Shown: positions 33,174 through 44,400 of the stretch, piece by piece
How positions within the stretch are numbered: the first letter of the stretch is position 1
How the letters are laid out: the number at the start of each line of letters is the position of its first letter
NCBI GenBank assembly: GCA_023052935.1
Contig: CM041292.1
Location: forward strand, 116,370,936-116,434,935
Origin: Piezodorus guildinii
Taxonomy: Eukaryota; Arthropoda; Insecta; Hemiptera; Pentatomidae
Reading direction: 5' to 3'
DNA: 64,000 nt
Notes under the pieces: model-generated
The model's database searches: none
Told to the model about the DNA's origin: nothing
Seen by the model: the letters and a program-made list of their open reading frames with translations, nothing else
Made by a program: the position numbers and the translations under genes

Positions 33174-34752
33174 ATGGAAAGAAACAACTTACTATCTGGG
33201 CCAGTTCCTCTGCCCCGGAATAGAAATATGACCAAGACACCTGTTCCTCTTCCAAGAACAGTTGTAAATGTTACTACTTCAGATGGCACTTCAGAGGAAA
33301 TTTCAACGTTTGATAATGAGAATATAAAACCATCTAAAGCTCCATTACTTAACCCAAATACTATTCGTAAGAGTTTAAGAAGAGTAACCAGTAATGTTCA
33401 AGAAAAAAGTAATGCTGTCTTAAATTCAGCTAAAACTGTCAGCTCCAAAATGGAAACTTCTGTTCGCAACATATTGGGCAAACGCCATACAGTGCTGGGT
33501 GTTGAAGAGCCCTTTCAGAAGGAAGGTGATAATGATAAACATCGATGTCTTTCTCTTCCTTCTGATGACATTTTTAGAAATATAAGTTTTGAATCTCCAC
33601 TATCTGAGCAGGAAGATGTTTATGATTGTCCATCAATATCATCAAGCCCACCATGTTATCCGCCTCCACCTTTACCTGATGAATCACTTTATGATGAGAT
33701 TCGACCTAATCAGTCAGTATATTCAGGAAATTTATTTACCTCTTTACCTTCACCTGAATTGTCGATTGCTAGTAATAGTAGCTTCTATGAAGAAATCATG
33801 GATCAGAAAGTGCTAATGGTACTTCTAATTCAAATGCTTCCTCAGGTGAGTTGGAAGATTCCAAATCTTTTAATTATTATGATATACCTTTTGCTCTAGC
33901 CAAGCAGAGGGGCCATAGTTATGAAAATGTTGCAATAGAATATTTACCCACTGAGTCTTCCCAAAATATATACAGCGAGGAACCAGCAAAACCTAAAATT
34001 TTCAAAAAACCTATCATTTGTCCATCTAGTGATGCGGGCTCAATTTGCAGTTCAAATATGTTAAGTAATTCTAATTATGAGAATTGGGAAATTTCAGCTT
34101 CATTACGGTCCAAATCTACTAAAAGCAAGAGATCATTTGCTACAAAATCGGTTATAGATGAATTTGATCCTCTGTTTGAAGGACTAGCCTCTAGAAAAGA
34201 AAAGGAAGATAAAGGTAAATTGGAACATGATGGTAAAGAAGTGTTTCAACGTGTGAACGATTTACAGAAATCTCCTACTTCTCCTGCTATGCTTGATTTG
34301 CATCCATCTACTTCGTTTTTGGGCAATGATGCAGGAGAATATTTTTTGTACCACAGAGGGGCTGCAAATCAATGTTTGCTTGGAATAGAAGATATTCCAA
34401 AAGAAATACCTGTACTTACGCAAGGAAGAAAGAAGAGTAGCTTGATAAGATGGAGTAGTATGAAACGTGCAATTAAAATGGTTGCAGATGCTGCAGCACC
34501 ATGGTCACCTGCCCTGTCAAGGAAGAGTACAAAAGTACGGGAAGATGGTCAGAAAATGTCAACTCAGTTGCATAATGGTTATATTTTTAAATCTCCATCC
34601 AATGGAGAAAAAGCCAAAGATCTTTTAAAAAAGTGGTGCCAGATAGCTGATGGAAAAATCACCTTGACTGTTGATAAAAATGGTGGAAATAAAGAAGTGA
34701 TTGCTTTGGACTCAATACTTAGCATCCAAACTGTTGTGGATGTTAAAGTGAG
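33174..34752 (+). CDS. RhoGAP gene exon 1: N-terminal region and start of first PH domain (with frameshift)
   Basis: The start ATG at 33,174 is preceded by an in-frame TGA at 33,159 and a likely acceptor. The N-terminus has two copies of PVPLPR (residues 10-15 and 23-28), a PPCYPPPPLPDE proline stretch, and several acidic tyrosine motifs (YDEI, YEEI, YENV). The frame is open to about 33,800, after which coding continues in the -1 frame (open from 33,791) to the donor GTACTA at 34,753. Both sides read as one protein, so a single base is missing around 33,795-33,803, possibly from a G run. The end encodes GYIFKSPSNGEKAKDLLKKW, the opening strands of the first PH domain. Exon ends in phase 2. 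Confidence 0.85.
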
Positions 34753-37700
34753 GTACTATTTGTTATTTATATGTTGAGCGTACATCAGTTCTTAATTAAT
34801 TTTGCATTTTGAACTGCTGTTAAAGTATTTGTTTGATTCAATAGTTTAATGATTGTTTTTGACTATATATATTAAAAAATCTGGGGCGGGAAACACACAA
34901 CTTTCACATACCTCAACTGTTAAAATAAATTTAAAAACTATTAAATATTCTTTAATTTGAAAAATATTTTTAATTTATTTTAATAAAACGTGTATTAATT
35001 TTCATTGGCAATGTATTATTTAGATTAAATAATATGGTTTAATCTCCCTCTATTTCTTCTTTGAAAATTGTCTTCAGGATTGATGCTGTATGCTGTTTAC
35101 TCATAGCAACTCAGCGAAGTTGAGCAGCAGATCCAAATGGGAATTTCTCTCTATATTAAATTGATAATCAGTAACAAGTTTATTCCCTATTCGTCACTTG
35201 ATAATACCTTATATAATTTTGTGTATCAGATATTTTTTCTAAAATCTTTTTCTTTCCAATGGTATGTTATACGTCTATATTATTGTTCTTATTATCAAAT
35301 AAACAAAAATTACATTTAAAAATAGTTTTGCTCTTTTTTTCTTCAGTTGGTGATCAAATTCGTCCAACTGTTATATTTAGCCGCCATTTATCAATGTGAT
35401 TTGTGTGAAGGGAGCGGCGTGGTCTAGTGGATAGAGCCCTAGTCTGCTGTGCTTCGGGTCCTGGGTTCGAATTTCAGTTTCGTACGACTTTTCGTTTTTG
35501 TGCTAGACTTTCCACACTCATGGACACCCACAGACCTTTTTTTGGGACTTGGTCATTTGGACTCAAGGGACCTTAAAACGTGTATTTCTGTTGAAAACTG
35601 GAATTCTAAAATTTTCACGATCGCAATACTTTCCCTTACGATATATTTCGTACATGGGCAAGCAAAAGTAAAAAGGACAGTATTGATATCATAAGGATTA
35701 TTTTTTTCTAAGTTGTAAAATTTAGCAGCTGTACTATTTGGTGAAGATGGATTTAGTGCCCCCGTCCCCCATTGTTATCAGATGTAGATAAGATAAATTT
35801 ATAGATACAAATTATAAATACAGTTTTAAAAAAAATATAAATATACAATTATAATATAAATTATTAATACAGTTAATATTGTCTTGAACACTTTGTGTTA
35901 CAGCTGTTATGACATGTGGCATATAATCTCATGCATTAATTCATTTGTTTGGGTCTCTTTTTTTATTTTTTATTATTTTTTTTTACTAGTTGCAGTTATG
36001 TTATTGTACCACGGGACAGCGTTATAATGAATATCATTCTCCTTTGGCTAAGTTGTAAGGCTTTTGATACCCCAATATGCTCTTCAACTCATTGGTTTCA
36101 ACATATAGATACTTCCGTAAATGAAGTCTGAAACTTAAGGAGGGAGGTCATTTCACTTTATGTGATGGAAATGTAATAGAAACATTAATTTGAGCTGTGT
36201 TATAATTCCAAACAGGGAAGGAGGAATAAATTTAATTTTAGTGTTTTTTATAGAATGGTGTGTTTTATCTTGATTATGAAGTAATAATTTTAAAACAACT
36301 TAAAATAGGGAATTCCAAATTGCAGCAAAGGAAACACAACAAATATAAAATTGTCATTCTTAAATCATTTGATGGGTTTTAAGTCATTAAATTACAAGTT
36401 TTGTTGCAGATTAAGCTAAAATCTGTTTAAAATATGAAAAGGGGATAAAACTAAGTGATTATTGTAGATAATAATTTCCATTGTTAAATTATTTAGCGCA
36501 CCAGATTTTTTTTTAATTCTGTCACTTTTACTATAATATATTAATTACTAAAATACACCTCTTGTTTATAAAAGTTTTTAAACATTTATTTTTTTGAAAT
36601 TTACATTAACTAAAAAAAATAATAATAATAATAAAAACTACTCCTACAGCCGATAAAGGATCCTGGGTTCAGTACTTTAAGAGATGAATAGTTTCTAAGC
36701 CAACTGTCATTCTAGGAGGTGAATAGGCTATCATGCTCTACTGCCAGGTTATTCTCCAAGTTTTGGGTACTCACTTTATAAATACTGTGTGTGTTTTTGA
36801 AGGATCTTCCACGGCTGACTTAACTAAATGATTCATTATTCTATCACAGCTATTCAACTATTCAGTTGAACTAACAGAGAATGGTAGAGTTGTGCTTTAT
36901 CCACTAGACTATACCGTTCTCTTAAGTAAAATAATAATATAACAAGGATTTAGTATTTTGTCTAAAGCACACAAAAAAAAAAAAAGAAATGTTAAAATGA
37001 CTCAAAACAATATGTAGAACTACCCTTTGGTAGCTCTGATTAGGTTTTAAAAAGGTGTTTAGTGTCAATATAACAGATTAAATTCTTATAAAGATAAAAA
37101 ATTGAATTTAAGAATTTACCTGAAATAAAAAGTTTAATAATAATAATTTACTTAATATCAGATATTCCTGGTCATTTTAAAAAGTATTTAAATAAAAAAT
37201 TTCTTTTTGGCTTGGAATTGTAATGATATTTTGTGATCAAGAGAATTCTTCTCATGCTCACGTGTGGATAGCAAGATGCCTTTATTTGATTGATATCCTC
37301 TTATTATATTATATTCAACTTTGTTGTTGTTTTAATTGAATTAGGCTCATTTTTAAACTAAATACACGTGAAAATTCAAAAAGCCATAATTTAAATATAT
37401 TTCAATATAATCATGAAACTCATAACAATTAATAAAAGAACCAATCCTTCCTGTTCCAATTGTTCATAAAATGATGTCAAGCCAGATAAATAATACTTAA
37501 AAAGATTAAGTATTTTATTTCAGTCAGTCATCAGGATATTGATTAGTATTATTTTGCAATTGTTTTCAATATTTTATGTAAATATTTATCCCTTTCATGT
37601 TTTTCTTGAAAAACTGTACGAAAAATGAATAGGCTTAATTAGAATTATATTATTTAATCATAATACTAGCATCTTCTCCACTATAAAATTAATCTTTGTT

Positions 37701-40675
37701 TCCTAATTTTATTTATTTAGTACATAAATTAGTCCATTTTACTTTTTTAATTATTTTAAAACTATCCTCTAGTTCTGATGGAGAATCTTTAATTTGTTGG
37801 GAGCTGAGCACTGTTGGAAGAATTAAACCTCATTTATTTGGATGCCCTTCACCTACTGATTCAAAACTATGGATGCGGACAATTTTAGAATCTTTAACTA
37901 ATGTCTTCCCTGCTACGTTAACTGTTGATTATATCCGTGCTGGTCAATGTTTTTTGAAGGTATATTGTTTTTTTAATTGTATGGAATTAATCTTAAAATA
38001 TTATAATACTATAGATGTCTTGGAATTATTTGGTTTTGTTGGAGTTATTGAATTTTCTCTTTTTTATTATTTGTTCAATAATACATGTTTATTTTTTAGG
38101 AGGGTGTGAGTAGTGACTGGCATGGAGCCTGGATCCTTCTTTGTAACAGAACATTATATTACTGCCAGATTGAAGGAAAATCTAAAGATCTAGATTTAAG
38201 AAAAGCTAGATGTATTGGTAAGTGATTTTTTTGATTAATTTAGAATTGGTACTATTGTTAAATTTAATAATTACAATATGCTAGAAAATGGAAATTTTGA
38301 TCTGTCTCTATAAGGTTTACTAATACTAATTAGAATGTCATATAAATTCTCTGTTATGGTTTAATTACATCCAACAATTCATTTTATGCATGAAACAGAA
38401 ACAAATTGGTCTCTTGATAGAGGTTATATTGTCATCCGTTTTCATGACTATCTGAATGCTATAATTCTATGCAAAAACCTATTGTTTAATTATATTCAAT
38501 TATTAGAGTTGTGATTATTTTAGCTACCTTCCTCTCATTTTAAGATATGAGAACAATGAATGAAGTAATCATCATATTATTATTATAACAATTATTTCCT
38601 CTGAGGAGAGTGATTGAACCGTAATTTATAACTTTGCACCATTCCTTTTTGCCTCCCAATACCTCTTCATCCTCTCAGAATGTTCTATTCTTTTCAATTG
38701 TCCCTTCCTTTTTTTGCCACAATATTCTTTGTTCAAATTTCATATTTTTACTTTCAGTTACAATATATAGTAAGGGAAAGTATTGCGGTCGTGAAAATTT
38801 TCGAATTCCAGTTTTCAATGGAATTACACGTTCTAGGGTCCCCTGAGTCCAAATAACCAAGTCCCAAAAAAATTTCTGTATATGTGTGTGTGGTAACCCC
38901 TGGGCGAAAACGACAAGTCCTATGAAACTGAAATTTCATAGTTAAGACAACTATACGCCCGAGATGTTACAGAATCTTTTTAATCAAAATCAGCTGACCA
39001 GAAGATATACTTTATACCATGCATTTTGCACCTTTTTACGATTTTCTCAAAAACGGCTCTTATGATTTTGATTAAACTCCCTAAATCTATGTAAAATTTA
39101 ATGGGCTTTTATATCATGTAGGTTTTATTTGGATAAAAATGGTCTGACAGGGCTTAAATGCCGATATTTTAAATTTTCTTCCCCTAAAGTACCTTTAATT
39201 TTGTAGATTCAATAATAATAACTAGATTATCTTGTTAACGCTGATGAAAATTTATTGTATTTAGGCCCTAGAGAAACCCTCGTGAATGTGATTACTGGAC
39301 TATTTCTGGAAGCTTGGCACCAATTCTAAGCCTTGAAAAGTTGACTTTTCAGAACTAATATGCTTTCTGTTTATTTCGATGTGTAAATATAATTTTTTTT
39401 TTTTTTTAAACTATTATATAAACATATTCTACGTATATATGAAATATATAGTATGGTTGGGATCGTGAAAATTTCTAATTCAATTTTTTAACGGAAATAC
39501 ACGTTTTAGGACCTCCTGTAATGGGCATTAATATCATGTAGGTTTCGTTCTGATTGAAATAGTATGACAGGGCTTAAATGCTGATATTTTAAATTTTCTT
39601 TCTCTAAAGTACCTTTAATTCTGTAGATGCTATAAAAATAACTGTATTATCTTGTTAGCATTGGTAATCAACAGCTAAATATGTAAGTTGAGCAAATTTG
39701 ATAAACAACTAAAGGAGAAAACTGAAAAAATATTTTTTTAATGCAATTTTTTGTTCTTGTTTTATATACCGTTGGAAAGCCAAAGATTTTAGAAAAAATA
39801 TTATCTTATACACAAAACTGTAAAAGTAAATGGAGAGTAATGAAAAGCTGATAAAACTAACTGATTATTGTAGATAATAATATTATAGATTATTTAATAA
39901 AACACATGTTTCTATTGAAACTCAATGTAATTAATTATTTAACGATTTATTTTTATATCTAAATGTCTTTAAAAATTCTTAAATTAATTTTAACAATGGA
40001 GGTAAGTAAAAAAAACCTTGAGGGATATCAAGCACCGAGCCTTTGTTAGCTAACACAAAAAATAACTGTAAACTCCTTGGCTCAATGTTTCAATTAACTA
40101 CTTAACTGCAAACCACCACAATTTGACTTCACCCCTCTGGGCTTTACACAACCAGAATCATAACCACCTGATCTCGAAGAAATTGTGAAGATAATCGTCC
40201 GAAGAAAAGACCTGAAAAATTATAGAACTAATCCTATAGCCCATTAAATTTTACATTGATATAGCGAGTTTAATCAAAATCGTCAGAACCGTTTTCGAGA
40301 AAATGCATGGTATAAAGTGCCCCTTCTGGTAAGCTCATTTTGATGAAAAAAGTTTTGTCACGTCTCGGGCATATAGTTGTCTTAAATATGAAATTTCAGT
40401 TTCATAGGACTTACCGTTTCCGCCCGGGAGTTACCACACACACACATAGACCTTTTTGCGGGACTTGGTTATTTGAACTCAGGGGACCCTAAAATGTGTA
40501 TTTCCGTTGAAAACTGGAATTCGAAAATTTTCACGATCGCAATACTTCTCCTTACTATATATAGTAAGTGAAAGTAAAAATTGCTGTAACATTTCAGGCT
40601 TATATGCTTCTAAAAAATGAAATTTCTGTTTTATACGACTTTGTTTTCACACTAGACTTACCATACATGGAATAC

Positions 40676-40706
<31 letters not shown>

Positions 40707-41440
40707 CTTTTGGCAGGACTTGTTCATTTGGACTCAGGGATCCTAAAATGTGTATTTCCTTTTAGTTACAAATTGGAAGTTATGTGATGACAAAACTAAA
40801 CAAGAAAAAAAGTTAATATCAGGAATTTATCTAACCACTTTCTTCACCAAGATAATTTGTTGGAAGAATAATCAATTTTAACTGTTACATTACATATTTT
40901 GAATTTATTTTTTTTGTTTTAATATCATCAAAATTACCAGAGTTTGAGAAACTTTTATTTATATAAAAATTTTAATTTTCTTAGCTGTGTAGCTAACTTC
41001 AAATAACTGCAAAACAATAACTATGCCAAATACACCATTACATGTTTGCTCAATTCTCCTTTAGTTGTTTTTCACATTCACTCAGCCTGCATATTTAGCC
41101 GTTATTTATCAATGCTAATGATAAGATGATGTGAATAATTTTTTTAAATCTACAAAATTAAAGGTACTTAAGAGGAACTTTTCAGACTATTTCAATCAGA
41201 ATGTATGGTAAGTCTACATGATATTAAAGCCCGTTATATTTAAAATCAATATAGCATGTTTAATCAAAATTGTTGGAGCCGTTTTTTGAGAAAATCGTAA
41301 AAATGTGCAAAATGCATGGTATAAAGTGACTCTTCTGGTTAGCTGATTTAGGTAAAAAAAGTTGCTGTAACATCTGAGGCGTGTAGTTGTCTAAAATATT
41401 AAATTTCAGTTATGTAAAACTTTTCGTTTTCGCCTGGGAG

Positions 41441-41486
<46 letters not shown>

Positions 41487-44400
41487 TTTTGTGGGACTTA
41501 AGAGGTATTAAAACGCTTTCCAGCTTTGTCCGAATTAATTCCCACAAATATCCTTATTTTATTGGGCTATTGGTTATTTAGGCTCAGGAGACCCTGAAAC
41601 GTGTATTTCCGTTGAAAACTGGAATTCGAAAATTTTCACGATCGCAATACTTTCCCTTACTATATATTTCATTTATAGGTAAATGAAAGTAAAAATGTAA
41701 TGATTAGCTTAAGCATTATATAATTATATAAGTCAAAATTTTCTATTTTGGAATATAAACTCTTTAACTCCTATTGGCATGGTATTGTGTCCATATGATT
41801 CAGAAAGAAAATATACACTTAAAACCTTACTTGTCAAACTTCTCCAACTACACTATTCTCCTTAACAACAGTATTGACTCGGTTTCTTTCAGGTATTATT
41901 TTTAATGACATTACAAAGTTCCCTGTAGAAAAGAAAAAAAAAATGTTGATTGGAAATTATTACTGTTTCTTGACTCCCTTTTCAGTTTATATCTCCTTTT
42001 AAAATTCAAAATGGAGAATAATTTGGCTTTATGTCCATAATGTCATTTGTGAGAAGAAAAATAACTTTCTGAATTTTAGGTTCATTTCCATTTTTGATTG
42101 TTTCATTTATATTTTCATTAAAGTTAACTAGTTGAAGATCTTAAGTATTCAGTTAGATGTATGTTTGCAGTTCTGGCTAATGACGAAGGAAAGTGTGATA
42201 GCACCAGTGAATCTGGTTCTTATATAAAGATCCATTTTGTTGAGGACAATTTATACATTCAAATGGACAATGATAAAGAAACCAAAAACTGGCATTTCAT
42301 TATAAAAGCAGCAGCTTTAAGAAATGGTACATCTTTGGAAGAACAGCAGCTCACTAAGGATTTTGTGCCTGTCATAGTTGACAAATGTATCAACTTTGTT
42401 TATGCTCATGGTAATATTTTATTTTTATATTATTAAATGGTTCTCATTCTGTCATTTCTTGATATAAAATTGTTATAAACTTATTTTGTGATCAATAGTT
42501 TCAACTTCTAGGTTATTTCATGAAAAAATATGTTTAGTAATTGCTACTGAAAGAGAATTTCAATAGAAACTAAGTTATTTTTGTAATAAATGTCAATAAT
42601 TTGAGGTGATATTACAAAAAAGGAAAATATATTATATAAAATATATTTATATTACGTATTCTTCTAATTTCAGTGATGGTTTATTTCATATTATTTATTC
42701 ATGATCATATGTAATCAAATTTAAGTTGCCGATAACCTTACTATGTTAAAATAAAAAATAATTTCATTCATGTAAAAAAATAATAATAGAAATAAACTTA
42801 TACCTCTTGAGGTTTGCAATGTACATATATACAATTTAATGCACTGCTCTGTGTTGTCGTCTCTTGGCCTATTGACTAAGATCTGGGTATTCATGGATGG
42901 GTTGTACTTAAAGTTGATGCAGTAAACTGGAAAATTATTAAATATAATATATTTCTACTTACTGTAAAACAAATTCACTATCCTATCATTTATGTTTCCC
43001 TGCTTGCTTCTTCTAAAGCACATTTTGATATGGATTCCACTGCCAATTTGAGTGAATGTTCAATTGTAATTACAATATTTACAATTCTAATTAAGCTATT
43101 ATATAGAAGAAAAAATTCACTGTTTTGTCTCATCATCAAAAGCATATCTGGAAAAAAGATTAATTTTATAGATGTACAAATCTATACTAATATTATAAAG
43201 CTGAAGAGTTTGTTTGTTTGTTTGTTTGAACGCGCTAATCTCAGAAAATACTGGTTCAAATTGAAAAATTCTTTTTGTGTTGGATAGTCCATTTATCGAG
43301 GAAGGTTATAGGCTATATAACATCACGCTGCGACCAATAGGACCGAAGAATCAGTCGAAAATCTGGGGAAAAACAGAGAAAATTGACCTCGCATCCCAAT
43401 GATTCCAAATGATTTACCTTTTAATTTTAAAATAATTCAAGTTCCTGTTAAGTTATTTTTTGCCGTAACAATTAATTAATCACATGGGCAAGCTTGTAAA
43501 CACGTAGAAATCGACTTACGTCAAGATCGGGTTGCGGAGAAAATCAGTATGCTCTTCTGCCACAAGAAAATAAAACAAAAAATATCATTTACGCAGAAAT
43601 ACTTTTAAATATTGGGCCGTCTGAAAAGTTGGTAGAATTTTTTAAAATAAAATTTACCTTCTGTTTTTTCTACTAAAAATGAATCACGAGGCTAATGTTT
43701 ATTTATATGCCTTTAATCCTCATGGAATTAACTATGTTTACAAACTGAATTCGTTTTTATAAAGGATCAGTAGTGTAGTTTATTGCAAGCCAACATGAGT
43801 GACGATTCAGTTCATTTTCGGCATAATATGCTGTTCTTTTTTTAAAAAGGGAAAAACGTAGCCCAAACTGCAAGAAAGATTCGTTCCGTGTATGGCAGCG
43901 ATTCAATAGCTGATAGCACGGTTCAGAAATGGTTTTCGCGATTTAGATTGGGAGATTTCAATTTAGTAGACCAACCCCGGGCTGGCCGGAGTTTAACTCT
44001 TGAAATCGAGGATATTATGATGGTCATTACAAACAATCCACGAATAACTGTTCGTGAGATAGCTACGGAGTTAAGAGCCTGCAAATCGACCGTTTTTGAT
44101 CATCTAAAGAAGGTCGGGTACGTCTGTCGTTACGACGTTTGGATTCCCCATGAGCTCAGTGAAAGGAATATTTTTGAAACGATTTTATGTTGTGATTTGC
44201 TGCTGAAAAAATGTGGAGGATTCACTTTTGAAACGAGTTGTTACTGGTGACAAAAAATGGATTCTCTACATCAACACCAGCCGAAAAGAATTTTGGGGGC
44301 TGCCTGGAACGACGCCGCTTGCAACACCATAGGCAGGCTTTTGGTGGGATAGGAAGGGACCCATACATTTTGAGCTCCTTCTACAAAACCAAACTATAAA

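Noticed and set aside
34748..34753. GTGAGG as the exon 1 donor instead of GTACTA at 34,753
   Set aside because: It is a better donor by sequence, but it leaves phase 0, which does not fit exon 2 starting with a single base before TCT; the downstream donor restores the PH-domain frame.
35412..35490. Possible tRNA gene
   Set aside because: A and B boxes are good, but acceptor-stem halves do not pair and the sequence runs into a transposon end; a SINE head explains it better.
34753..37772. Additional exons of the RhoGAP gene (ArfGAP or ankyrin) in intron 1
   Set aside because: Open frames here (for example 35,137-35,319 and 35,449-35,694) match repeats or have no motif; exon 1 and exon 2 join in phase within one PH domain.
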